Shown in pieces: positions 23,401 through 35,375 of a stretch of DNA of 64,000 bases (position 1 is its first letter; every line of letters begins with the position of its first letter). Where the stretch lies: NCBI GenBank assembly GCA_947683425.1, contig CANTUQ010000159.1, forward strand, positions 3,982,001 through 4,046,000, written 5' to 3'. Made by a program: the position numbers and the translations under genes. The notes under the pieces were generated by a model that ran no database searches, was not told the origin of the DNA, and saw only the letters and a program-made list of their open reading frames with translations. Source of the stretch: Excoecaria cochinchinensis (lineage: Eukaryota; Streptophyta; Magnoliopsida; Malpighiales; Euphorbiaceae).

Positions 23401-26400
23401 CTCCTCTTTCACCTTCTGAGCCCATTCTGGCCTAAGTCTTCTGAGCTTTTGCTTGACCGGTTTACTTTCTGGGTAAGTTCGAATGGCATGTTCGGCTACA
23501 TCTCGATCAATTCCCGGCATGTCCTCGTAGGTCCAGGCAAAGACTTTTTCATATTTTTTTAATATTCTCTCAAATTTTAGCCTCTCTTCAGGAGTTATAT
23601 CTGATGCTATCAAAATTTCCTTTGGATTCTCCAAAGTTCTGAGATTAAATGCAGTTGTGCTAGTTGAGTTAATGTCAAAAATGAATGCATCATGTTTATG
23701 ATCATGAGAAATGAAATCATCAGAAACATCACACAAGTAAGCAAAGTTATTCATCTCATTAATGTAATCAGAAACATTAACATTGTCATTAAAAAGTTCT
23801 GGCATAAAAATAGTATCTAAACAACTATTGTTTTCATCTTCTGTCGACGATGATGCTGCAGCCGACTGGACTTTAACTTCTTGGCTTGGTGGAGGCTTTT
23901 CAACTACCTCCAATGAGATCTTCAAGTCTTCAATCTCTAGCTCTGGCTCTACCATCTTTTCCTTTCCTTTCAACCTGGTAGCTAACAGCTTATCAGTGAC
24001 AATCTCCTCAGGCTCATCCCTGTCCCAGACACTGCACTGAGTCATGATCTCCTCATCCCAAAAGTTCTCTGCGAATTTGATAACTCCAACATCCCAGTCG
24101 AAGACATCATTAAAAATTTCAAACCCCGAAATGATCATTCCATCCACCCACTGAGGCTCTTCTTGTCCAGTATAGGCACAGACTGAAGATGAGGGAACAA
24201 AACTCTCTAAAATATGGGGAATCTTCTTCGATACTTTCTTCTTACCATGCTCTCCTTTGTAGCCCAGACCCTTCCGATCTTTCTGGCCTTGTGTGGTGAT
24301 AGCATCCTGCAGCCCTTGCGAGTTTTTACCCAGACTAGCCGCTGGGAAAAAGTGCATCTTCTTCATCATATTCACCACTTGAGGACTATCTGCCAAGCCC
24401 TGCTCCTCACCTATCATCGATATATGAAAACCACTGAATGGCTGATTAGAGATCCCCAAGGCAGACACTTGGTTTTCTTTAGCTGCTTTAATAGTCACCA
24501 CCTCTCCTTCATGAGGTATCTTAATCATCTGGTGTAGGGTAGAGGGCACTCCTCCCAATTTATGGAACCATGGCCTTCCAAGCAGAGCTGAGAAATTCGC
24601 CGGGATAGGCAAGACCACAAATTCTGTTTCTGTCTCGATAGGCCCAGTCCTGACCAGAGCTCTGAAAGTTCCCGATGCTTGTCTTCGAGAATTGTCATAG
24701 GCTGTGATGGTTAAATCAGATTTGCTTAGCATGCTTTCATTTAGCCCAAAAGCCTGAAGTGCAACTAGAGGGCAAACATTTATGGATGAGCCATCATCAA
24801 CCATAATACAAGCGGTATGCTTGTCATTAATTTGAGCCTTGATGTATAGTGGTCGATTGTGATTGCGGCCTTCAGCTGGCAAATCTGCATCAGAAAACAC
24901 TAGTTTCTCTCCGGATCCCCCTTTTACAAGGTCTAGCAGCTCAGATGGAGAAATTGTAGTGGCTACAGTGGACTCACTTAATGCCTCAATCAACTTCTGT
25001 CTGTGGGAGGGGGACTGTCTCAAAAGGTCCCAAATTGATATCTGAGCCGTGGTCTTTTTCAGCTGCTTCACTATGGCACTTTCTTCCGGCTCCTTTTCTG
25101 CAGGTGATTGCACTGGGTCATGTGGCTTCTCAACTTCTGGGACCACTCTCCCACTTCTTGTTACAGCCTCAACTCTTTCCTCCTCTTCCGAATCCCACGA
25201 ATCAGCGAATTCTCCATCTTTCTCTTCATTTTCTTCATCTCCACTCTCACTAGTGGACCAACAGTCTATCGTCACCACGGGAATCCCTTCTTCACTTGCC
25301 TCAGGGCGAGTGACAGCGACATACTCATTTCCGTATAAATCCTGCATCACATACCATTCTGGTAGGCTAGACCCAACCATAAAGACAGGTGGTGGCACAG
25401 CATTGAAATTAGCCTTCTTCTTGCTTTCTCTCTTTTCAGGATCGGTGATCTGCTTACTATCAATCAGATCCTGTATCTGATGCCTCAGCCTATAACAATT
25501 GTCTGTCAGATGCCCGGTATGCTGCTGAAAGGCACAGTATTCGTGCTCTTTATGCCCTGGCTCCCCTTGGGTCCTAGCTGGCCTAGGTGGTAGGGGTTGT
25601 AGCTTCCCCTCTTTCATCAATCGCTTTAATACCCATGACAAAGGCCTGCCCAAATTCGAGAAGTACCTCTGATTCATTCCTGTTGCCGACACCTCAGCTG
25701 TCTTCCCATTTCTATTACCACTGCTGGAACTAGCTGACTTGGTTGCACCTTGACTATTGTAGCCCTTCTTGGCATAAGCCTCACTGCTTGCCCTTCTGGC
25801 CATATACTCTCCTTCTGCCTCTATAGCAATGTCCTTCAAGGACTCCCAATCTTTCAGCCCTTTCATTTTAAGTCCATCTCTCAGATATGGGCTGGCATTC
25901 CGAATGAATAATCGGATCTGATCAGAAGTATCAGGCTTGCGCTTCATTTCCATAACCCGGTTTCTCCACCGAGTAAGATACTCATGGAAAGACTCCCTAG
26001 CCTTCTGCTGTAGTAGCTCTAGATCCTTAAGTGTGACCTCTATCCGAGTACTGCAATCATATTGCTTAAGGAACTCCTCAGTCAACAAGTCCCAATCTTC
26101 TTTGGACCTTCTGTCCAACCCATGATACCAATCAACGGCGGCTCCTGTGAGACTCAAGCAAAAGTACTCTATCTTCTGCTTTCTCGTTAAAGTTGTCCCT
26201 TTCATGACCAGTGAATACTGCTTGATGTGTGCAGCAGGATCAGAAGTGCCATCAAATTTTGGGATATCAGGCATCTTGAAGTTCTGGGGGACCAGATCAT
26301 CCCCATCGAGCTCTCGATCCTCGGGATTCATTCCCCTTCCAATCGTCATCATCCTGGTCATAGCCTCAAATTTCTCCTCCATCTTCCTCCACATTGCTTC

Positions 26401-26736
26401 CTCCAGCTTGGGTGACTTTCCCTTTGCTACCATCTGTTCCTCTTGCTCATCTTCCCAGAGGTCAACCTTAGATCTCGGGCCTTCTCTACGCTCAACAGGT
26501 GCTGGTGCTCTTTGCTCAACCGCAAGTGGGTCAACTATAGCAGGGGGATCCTCCCTAACAGCCCCTTGTTCATCTGGCCCCCTAATAGGAGCAGTAGCAA
26601 CTTGTTGCCCAGCTATGGTAGTGGCAAGATTGCCCATCATGGCCATCATTCTGGCCTCAAACTCCTCCATTTTTCTTCCCACTTCTTCGGCGATCAATGC
26701 CTGGGTTGCATCAGACCCACTGGCTGGATTAGACAT
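20401..26736 (-). pseudogene. gag-pol: Element C gag-pol polyprotein, one nonsense codon
   Basis: The single frame of 2,112 codons begins at the ATG at 26736 (MSNPASG) and ends at 20401. Domains in order are gag core, zinc-knuckle-like YC...H...GH...DNC, protease (VDDGSS), RT with intact YVDD (near 22990-23001), RNase H, archaeal-type RNase H (FFDGAV, NEAEYEA, a third acidic residue in EDSS, and ADALA), integrase H-H-C-C and D-D-E, and GPF. The frame is open except for a TAG at 21630-21628, between the second RNase H and the integrase zinc finger, where B has Gln. An open frame continues upstream to 26904 through a pyrimidine-CAG, which may be intronic. Three Gly replacements in RT (SFVDRY, MPFELK, NAEA) look like G-to-A decay. 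It is the best-preserved gag-pol of the window and could be a near relative of an active copy. Confidence 0.95.
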
Positions 26737-27658
26737 ACTTGTATCAGCTGATGATTCTGAAGAGAAAGTCTCACTACCCTCTGAAAGAGAATCTGAGCTC
26801 TGATATGTCACTAGCTCTGGTAACCCCAAGAGTGGAATCCTTCTCAATTGACCGTCGGGACCCCTAAACCACCCCGGTGAATCTATGATGGCTGAAAAAA
26901 ACACATCTCGTTAGGATGATGCATGATTGAAATGCAATGCATGGTCGTGCTGATACAGCATAGACAAACACATGCAAGCAAATAGATCCTTCCAACCTTA
27001 TCTCTCCCACACACGAGGTAGTATGGTCTCTTCCCTAGGTGGGCTTTATCCAAGGGTTAACGGGGAACCATTGGATGCGTACGGTGCACGATGAAAAAAT
27101 CGACAGCATAACCTCTCCTATCTAATGTACATACGTATGGTTGTTTTGACCATCATGTATTTAGGCAGTCCGAATAAGCTGACATGAACCTATCTGGGCA
27201 TGAAAACCTTTGATTAGGTGACCAATCAGATTATTTGGGTTTGTCCAATACAAAACGATCCATATAGCAAGCAAGGTATTACGGTTCATACCACATAGGG
27301 GAAGTATCTATTGCCATTACATGAGCTTTAGTCAAAGGGTGGTGTTACTTTAGGGCTACCCAAGCATGATCCCTGCCGACGGGTCTAGCTCATCACGAGC
27401 GTAACGACCGATCGGGTCACCATTTAATATACCATGACGGTACGAGGCTTGGGCTGGTGATTATCCTTAACACTTCCCAAAATTGAGTGAAAATAGGGTT
27501 GTGCTTCGGGAACGCACCGGGGCTAGAAAAGGGACCAAACTAGCATAAATCTAAGGCTCTAATGATATGCAAATGCAATTTCGAAAAGGGATGAAATTTT
27601 AAATTAAAACTCAATTATAAATTTTAGCCAAGGTATTTTCAAAGGGAAGTCTCTAATA
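26737..27658 (-). other. Element C untranslated leader
   Basis: The leader corresponds to that of B. No independent gene is seen. The candidate 3' splice site AG lies at 26893-26892 after a run of T on the minus strand. Confidence 0.65.
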
Positions 27659-27676
27659 TCCCCAGTGGAGTCGCCA
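27659..27676 (-). promoter_or_regulatory. Element C primer-binding site (tRNA-Arg type)
   Basis: TGGCGACTCCACTGGGGA on the minus strand, one base from the LTR end at 27678. Confidence 0.9.
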
Positions 27677-27677
27677 C

Positions 27678-29067
27678 TGTGACGCGCGCCGGATGTCCAC
27701 TCGGCCGCCCCTATGACCGCCCGCTTGAGGGCGATCGGGCACTTGAGGGTCCGTTAACAGCTTGCAATAAATCGCAAGTGCGTCTATGTTGGGCAACAAG
27801 GAGGTTTCATGGAGTCGCCACCCAATAGAACATTGGGAAAGTTTCTCTCGCCTCGGAGACCCTAAGACTGCGCTTAGTATCCATTTTGGGCCAGCCAGAG
27901 GGGTCTTGGAAGGTAAACCTCTCGCCCTAAGGAGCCTAGGACTAACGCCAAGTTTCGTAACACAAGAGGTGCCTTGGAGGGTAAACCTCTCGCCTCTTTG
28001 AGCCCAAAGACCAGAGAAAGCTCGGGACTCCCCATTTATTCATACCTTGGTTAAGTTTATAATCGAGTTTTGAATTTAGTATTTCATGCCTTTTCTCATT
28101 CAATTTTAATGCAATTTAATTAAACGCATATCAATCATATAATAAAAGCGATAAATAAAGTAAAATAAATTACAATAAAACTAGGGGCGGAATACAACCC
28201 CCATTTGTAAATAAAATGCAAATCATACATAAATCGGGCTATTTATTAAAAATGAGAACGTTGGTCCTCTCATGTATAATTTAAGAAAACAATTTTAAAG
28301 TGATAATTTATTTTGGATAAAAATCTAGGACATTGGTCCCATTTTTATTAAATAAAATCCAATTTAGTTTAATAGAAATATTTTTGGTGATTTTCTTAAT
28401 TAACGTGCATGGAAATAAATTTATTATTACAAATTACATAATAATCAATTAAACCAAAATAATAAAAAGCAACAAAAATAATAAACAACTCCCAAATGGA
28501 TCTTCAAATCTCCATGGGCTCCCACTTGACAAAACTCACATATGAAAATAAGTATTGGAAAATGAAAATAAAAAAACAAATAAAAATGAAGTTAGTATAA
28601 AAATAATTAAACATATGACTTGAAAATAATTAAGTTAAGGCAAACAAAATTGCATCATATATGATAAGCCAATTAAAATGACATAATAAATATGCAATAT
28701 AACAAATTAACAAAATCAACATGCATAAAAAAAATTACATGATAATAATAAAATTCAACATGCAAAAACAAGCATAAAATAATGATGATAGAATTTAACA
28801 TGCATAAAAACACATAAAATAATAATTATAATATCCAATCATGCATAAAAAGTATAATACATATAAAATTCAGCATGCATAAAACATATTAATAATAACA
28901 ACATGTATAAAAAGCAAAAGTAATAATAAAATCAACATGCATAAGAAATAAATAATAATAGTAATAATAAAATTAAACAAGAATAAGGATAATAATAATA
29001 CTAATGATGGTAATAACTACAATAATAATAATAACACAATAATAACAAAGAATATGAACCATCAAAC

Positions 29068-29142
<75 letters not shown>

Positions 29143-30258
29143 GATGAACAATATGAACAATATGAACAACATGAAAATTATGAACAATTAAATAAAAATA
29201 ATATGAACAAAAGTAATAGCATGAACAATTAAAGAAGAAATAAGAAATATGAACAATTAAAAAATAAGAAATATGAACAATTAAATAATAGATCTAAAAG
29301 AATTTACATGTTGATTAGTTAATTAGAAAATAAAAAACAAGAAATAAGAAGAAAATAATAAAACTAAAAGAATTTACATGTTAAGTAATTAAATAAAAAC
29401 AAAAGAATGAAATTAAAATTAATTTAAGAAATTGAGCCAAGAATAATTACCCTCAAATTTATCTTGAAGAGATGAAGGTAGATGATCCAATTCCTTATCT
29501 TGATTTGATGAATATGATTAGAAAAATAAACTATTGAAAGATGAATTTTACTCAAGAACAAACAATTAATTTGTTTGTCTCAAAGTAGAAAATTGTTTGA
29601 TTGAAAATAAGAAAATTCTCAAGAACAAAAATAGTTATTTTTTGCCTTAAGAATTGCTGGAAATTTCTTTAGAAATTGAGAGAATTTGTTCTTGAAAGAA
29701 GAAGAAAAATATTTTCTCAAGAAAATCCCCCCTAATTCCCCCTAAAAAACTCTTTTTATTCCCCCTTAAAATTCAGATTTTTTAATTAAGAAATTAAATT
29801 AATTTAATTCCCATAATTACAAAAAACCACTGAATTTATTGGGTTGGAAGATAAAAGGCTTTTTGAAATAAATTTTGCAAAAAAAATGAGTTAAAAAGCA
29901 TTTAAAATGAAGAAGTTATGGCCAAAATAGGCAAAACGGACGAACAGGGGCGCGGAGGGGCGACCAACGGCCTGCCCGTCTGAAGGCGTGACCGACGGCC
30001 TGCCCGTCCCTCACGAGGAAATTTTTTTTTTTTAATTCCTATAAAATATAATAATTTAAAAACTCACTTTTTTCATCACAAAATAAATTTTAAAATACTT
30101 TAAAAATATTTTTGAAATACATTTTTATTTAATTTTAAAACAACAAATCGACAAGGAAATCGTCACTTCCAACTTCATTCTTTTTGCCTATAGATCGGCA
30201 CACTTAATTTCATCATTGGGTAATCCTGATCTTGGCTACTCGGGACCCGGTGTCTACA
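27678..30258 (-). repeat. Element C 5' LTR
   Basis: The LTR is about 2.58 kb, colinear with 14925-17564, and ends at 30258 next to the TSD copy GAAAG. The U5 motif TGGAGTCGCCA is at 27810-27820. The TAA microsatellite (29069-29142) is shorter than in the 3' LTR. The GC island with GGCCTGCCCGTC units is near 29950-30015. Confidence 0.94.
29069..29142 (-). repeat. (TAA)n microsatellite in the C 5' LTR
   Basis: A pure AAT run at the place equivalent to 16316-16447. Confidence 0.95.
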
Positions 30259-30892
30259 GAAAGCCGTAAATGGGCAAGTAAATATCAAAAGCAATAGAGT
30301 ACAATAATACAAGGAGCGGAATACAACTCCCTTTTGTAAATTTGTGAGACATACACGAATCGGGGGATTGCTTATTTTGAGGACTTTGGTCGTCGCATGC
30401 ATCATTATCAAAAATTGGATGTTTTATTATTTTATTTGTGATGATTTTATTGGATAAAAATAGGGCGTTGGACCCTTGCTTTTGTGTAAATCTCATTTTA
30501 TTGAATATAAAACATTGAGTCATTTTTATACATTAATGAGATATGAAAAGAGTATATCCATATACATAAAATAATCAAATGAATAACAAATGAAGGAAAT
30601 AATCAAAAGGATTAGGAAACTAAACCGGACGAAATCCTCCGAATATGGTAGATAGCCCCTCAAGCTCGGGATAGTCCAAGAGAATCAATATACACTCATG
30701 GAAAATCAAAAGATGTTAATATATATAAAATCAACATGAATGAGGCCAAAAGGACCTGAAAAAGGTGGAAAATGGTTTAAAAAGGCAGAGACAGAACCCA
30801 CCGACGGCCTTTCTTAGGTGACCGACGGGCGTCAGTCGAGATAACAACATGTCCGTCTGTCACTCAAAAAGAGGATGTCTGTAGGTGAGGTG

Positions 30893-30908
30893 ACCGACGG
30901 GCGTCGGT
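30893..30908. promoter_or_regulatory. Perfect dyad ACCGACGGGCGTCGGT, distal copy
   Basis: Two inverted ACCGAC hexamers are separated by GGGC. ACCGAC matches the core of the plant DRE/CRT element (G/ACCGAC) bound by DREB/CBF factors; that binding is established for the core and inferred here. A variant with one mismatch is at 30821-30836. Confidence 0.5.
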
Positions 30909-31416
30909 GATGGAGGTGACCCGTCGGTCACCACTGTTTCCGAAAAAAACAGAAAAAGAAAACTCCTTTTTAAGGCCAAAAAAGTGGTTTTATCATAAAA
31001 TCATATAAAGAGAGTCAAAATAAAGAAATATAATGACAAAATTGAAAGAATCAACGAATAAAGGATAAATATGAAATGATATGAAGAAGAAATCCGGAAT
31101 ATTTACCCTCAGATAATCGCTTCGGGTGAGATTCTTGTGTTGATTAGAGCCCCACGTGTTCCACGGAAAGCAAGATGAAGGATCGAAAAGAGGAAAATAA
31201 ACTATTTCCTTCTCAACCCTTCAAAAGATTGTCTTTGGAATCAAAATTTAAGGAAAACTAATTAATTTTTAGTCCCTTTTGATGGATTTGATCCTCTTTT
31301 GAAAGAGATTTCTTGGTGAAATGTGTTTGCTGGAAGAGAGAGAAAATATGCTCAAATTTGGGCAGAGTTTCCCCTCTTCAAAAATTTTGGAACCCTTTTC
31401 TAGTGAAAATCTGGAG

Positions 31417-31424
31417 CTTTTATA
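31417..31424 (-). promoter_or_regulatory. TATA box of the element A LTR
   Basis: TATAAAAG on the minus strand, 11 bases downstream of a perfect CCGAC dyad. The likely start of transcription is about 30 bases further, near 31390. No start site can be proven from sequence. Confidence 0.65.
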
Positions 31425-31435
31425 AGCCAGTCATG

Positions 31436-31451
31436 ACCGACGGGCGTCGGT
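31436..31451. promoter_or_regulatory. Perfect dyad ACCGACGGGCGTCGGT, TATA-proximal copy
   Basis: The same 16-base dyad as at 30893 stands just upstream of the A LTR TATA box. Shorter versions follow at 31518-31532 and 31588-31600, so the promoter-proximal 165 bases hold several spaced dyads. This is a plausible enhancer cluster. Confidence 0.55.
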
Positions 31452-32154
31452 GTATGGAGGCAGGCGTCGGAAGAATCCTTCTGACACAAGGATTCGTCCG
31501 ACGGCCCTGCCACATCCACCGACGGGCGTCGGAAAGGTTGCGTGCTCCGGGAAACCAGGCGGCATTCTGACAGGGGCGGTGATTTTTCGACGGGCGTCGG
31601 AAAATACCACAAGCTGTCGGTGACCCTAAGCGACGGGCTGACTTCACAGACGGGCTGGCCGTCTATGGAGGAAGAAAAGCCTTTTGACTCAAAAATCCCC
31701 TGTTTTCTCCCCCTCTGCCTACGAAAGGTAAAAAGACTCACTTCTCGTGGAACGCGGGACTAAAACCTCCAAATCCAAACCGTTTATACAGGCTTGGATA
31801 CTGATTTCATCATAGGGTAACCTCTAATCCGGACCGCTCCGGGACACGGTGCTTACACGCACTACCTTCAAAGAATGACTACAGGTATCAGAAGAGAACC
31901 TCACGATCCCCAAAGGCATGAAATTCAAAAGCAATTCCAGAGGGCACCGATCCTGCTGCAAATTATGACCAAACCGGCTATCGCCTCTGAATCCACTTAG
32001 ATGAATCCTTGTCTTACATTACTGCATACATATGCATCTCACGTGCATGGTCACCACTTTTCCTGCATATTTTGCTTTCTAAGTCTTGCAGAAAGAGAAT
32101 CAATGCCAACGCCAACAAAAGGGCAAGCGACGACACCGGTCAAAACACCAATCC

Positions 32155-32875
32155 AACCAACTATCCGAAGACCTCTCAGGGGGAGATCAGCCGAAGACCT
32201 CTTAGGGGGCAGCCACCCATCAGAAGACCTCTCAGGGGGCGGTAAAGCGAAGACCTCTCAGGGGTCGATCAGCCGAAGACTTCTCAGGGAGCAGCCAGCT
32301 AACCGAAGACCCCTCAGGGGGCGATCAACCGAAGACTTCTCAGGGAGCAGCCAGCTAACCGAAGACCCCTCAGGGGGCAATCAACCGAAGACTTCTCAGG
32401 GAGCAGCCAGCTAACCGAAGACCTCTCAGGGGGCAATCAATCAAAGACTTCTCAGGGAGCAGCTAGCTAACCGAATACCTCTCAGGGGGCAATCAACCGA
32501 AGACTTCTCAGGGAGCAGCTAGCTAACCGAAGACCTCTCAGGGGGCAATCAACCGAAGACTTCTCAGGGAGCAGCCAACTAACCGAAGACCTCTCAGGGG
32601 GCGATCAACCGAAGACTTCTCAGGGAGCAGCCAGCTAACCGAAGACCTCTCAAGGGGTGATTAATCGAAGACTTTTCAGGGAGCAGCCAGCTAACTGAAG
32701 ACCTCTCAAGGGGCAGCCAACCATCAGAAGACCTCTCAGGGGGCGGCGAACCGAAGACCTCTCAGGGGGCAATCAATCTAAGACCTCTCTGGGGGCAGCC
32801 AGCCATTAAAAGACCTCTCAGGGGGCACCAGTCAATCAACCGAAGACCTCTCAGGGGGCACCACCTCTGAAAAGA
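32155..32875 (+). repeat. Tandem array of two alternating units in the D 3' UTR
   Basis: Units of about 30 and 26 bases alternate (period about 56). They share CCGAAGAC and read CTTCTCAGGGAG or CCTCTCAGGGGG. Each can form a short stem around TCAG: CTTC/GGAG, CCTC/GGGG or CCCC/GGGG. The second pair changes U-A to C-G between the unit types. The reading frames running through the array are low-complexity and not supported as genes. Confidence 0.85.
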
Positions 32876-32986
32876 TAACACGCCAACAATCTCTTCCAGT
32901 CCGAAAAAGCGACCGCCTCAGGTACGTGTCTCTTTCCTTCTTTTCTGAATTTTGGCTCACTCAGGCACCTAAGTTCTAAGTTCCCC

Positions 32987-33001
32987 AAAATTGGGGGCAA
33001 C
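32987..33001 (+). promoter_or_regulatory. Element D polypurine tract
   Basis: AAAATTGGGGGCAAC directly before TGTAGACACC. It is identical to B, although the LTR itself has diverged. Confidence 0.8.
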
Positions 33002-34104
33002 TGTAGACACCGGGTCCCGAGTCGGTCAAAGATCAGAATTACCCGACGATGAAAATGATACTTGCCAGTAAAGGTGTCAAAAATGTTGCTCCCCTTGTCG
33101 AAAATTCCCTTTGTTCCTCCAAAAATTTCAATGCAAAAATTTGTTTCTTTTGCTCTCTTTTATTCATTTTTACTATTTGTGTTTATTTTCTTTTTTTATT
33201 TTATTTTATTTTATTTTTAAATTTATTTTTTTATTTATTTATTTTTCATTTTGCGTGCCACGCGTACGGGCTGTGTCCATCGCAGAGGCTACGCTCGCGT
33301 CCCAGGGGGTCGTGCCTCACGCGAGACCGCGCGCCCCGCAGGGGTGCCTCTCGCGTTGGGCGCACATGTCTTCCCTTCCACATGCGGGCATTTTTGCCCC
33401 GCGCCTTGCTACCCCGTGTTGTTGCTTTCGCCTATCATTTTTTCCAGTCTGTTTCATGTTTTAATGATAATTTTGGGTAACAAAAATTAAAAGAGTTTTT
33501 GTCATTTCCCATTTTGGGACAAAAACAGGAAATAAAATAGGGTTTTGAGATTCATTTTCGAGGGGAGCTGCATTTTTTTTACAAGAGAAAAGAGAGTTTC
33601 CTCTCAAACCAAAGAGCAGACGATTATTTTAAAAAAAAAAAAATATAATCAGATTTCTTCTTTAGCATTTGGTTTTTCTCCTTCTTTGTTTCTTCAAAAT
33701 ATCTTCTTTTCAGTCGGGAATTTATTTCAAACAAAGGAAAATCAATTTCCTTTATTTTATATCACCCCGCTAAAATATAATCTCAAGCTTTCCTTGTTCA
33801 AACTTGGATTTTTCTTGAACATTTTCTGTTCTTTTACCACCGAATATCGACAAAGGGACGGATCAAGACACCGTTTCTCCGATCTATAAATTATGAGGGT
33901 AAATATTGTTGGATCCGTTCTCTTTTCATTTTGTATATTATTTATTGTTGTTAATATTATTATTTCTTCTTATTATCACCATTATATTATTCATTTATTA
34001 TTATATTACATTTATTTGTTTTATATCATTATTATCATTACCATTTTGTATTGTTATCATCATATTATGTGCTTGCTATTATTATTCCATGTTTCTTCAC
34101 TATT

Positions 34105-34148
<44 letters not shown>

Positions 34149-34166
34149 TCATACTATTATTATTGT

Positions 34167-34213
<47 letters not shown>

Positions 34214-34220
34214 TTACTTC

Positions 34221-34296
<76 letters not shown>
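34105..34296 (+). repeat. (ATT)n-(ACT)n-(ATT)n microsatellites in the D LTR
   Basis: Two ATT runs flank an ACT run at about 34169-34214. Apparent frames of poly-Ile, poly-Thr and poly-Leu are artefacts of these repeats. Confidence 0.95.
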
Positions 34297-34297
<1 letters not shown>

Positions 34298-35344
34298 TAT
34301 TATTTATTTATCATTACTTCATGTTTATTTGTTTTATATCAGTACAATTATTATTATCATGATCACATTTTGCATGTAAATTGTTTGCCTATTAAAATTG
34401 ATATGTTCTATATTTATTTTGCCTTTACGCGATTAATTTTCTAGAATTATTACTAACATTTTAATATTATTTTTTCTATCTAAGATTTGATTTGAGTTGC
34501 ATTGTGTGAGCATTTTCATAACCTCCCGAATGGGTCACCACGCGTAGAGGATCACGTCGGTTTGGTGAGACCTTTCTTATTTTCCTCCTTTTTTGTTGTG
34601 CTTGTTTGCAAATAATTATTTTATTTATGCACGCGTGAGATAAAAAAATCACAAAAGTATTTCTATAATTAAATTGAAATTTTTACTAATAAAATTGGGA
34701 CCAATGTCCCGCGTTTTAGCCAAGGAATGTAAAACATCACAATAAAACGAAGAGTTTCTTTTTCTCTAAAATGGGATCACTCATCCCAGTTTTCACCCAA
34801 CAAATCAAAATAACTCTTCGAACCCTCTTTTCAAATAAGTACGAAGGAACCAATATTCCTAAATCTTCAAACAAGCGCGAAAGAACCAATGTTCCTAAGC
34901 CAAACGAATGCCCCGATTTATGTATGTTTTCCTTGTGTTTGTTTTTTGTTTGTTTATTTAAATTCATTTTCATGCATTTTGGGCCCTTGTAATTAATTTT
35001 GAGGCAACATTATTTAATTTCCATTTGGGATTGTATTCTGTCCCTATTTACATTTTTAATCTTCTTTTATTGGGGTTGTATTCCGTCCCAATTTCCCTTG
35101 TAATTGTGTGCTTGGCGTGTTTACTGCTTTCCTTTATTGCTTTATTTATCGCTTTTCTTTATAGCTTTCCTTTACTGCTTTTTGAATGCTTGTAATGCGC
35201 CTTTAATTTAAATACATTGACGTGTGAGATAAGAGGTAGAATTTTGGGGAGTTAGAAACCTATTTATAGTTAACCAAAGCATAAATAAGAGTGAAGTTCC
35301 GAACACCATCTCTGGTTTAGATCATAGAGGTTAGATGACCTTTC

Positions 35345-35375
35345 CCAATTTCTCGTAAATTGGATGGCGACTCCA
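35345..35375 (+). promoter_or_regulatory. U5 hairpin plus tRNA-Arg-like core, element D
   Basis: CCAATTT (35345-35351) pairs with AAATTGG (35357-35363) across a 5-base loop. TGGCGACTCCA follows at 35365-35375. The stem differs from that of B but keeps its position and loop size. Confidence 0.6.

Larger units (their letters stand above)
30259..31857 (-). repeat. Element A 5' LTR, segment 3 of 3 (U3 side)
   Basis: Bases 30259-30263 are the right TSD of C. From 30264 the A LTR continues to 31857, where on the minus strand it starts TGTAAGCACCGTGTCCCGG. This U3 differs from B and C but is similar at its start to the LTR of F. It contains a TATA box (31417-31424) and several CCGAC/GTCGG dyads. 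No gene is seen. Confidence 0.88.

Noticed and set aside
32001..32414. A 137-codon frame through the D tandem array
   Set aside because: Its repeats (GRSAED, PSGG) come from the DNA repeat; a second frame is open as well, and no homologous gene is known to me.
33049..33480. Arg-rich frames over the GC patch of the D LTR (also 42386-42673)
   Set aside because: They overlap in several frames, lie inside U3 of LTRs, and reflect GC-rich promoter islands rather than genes.
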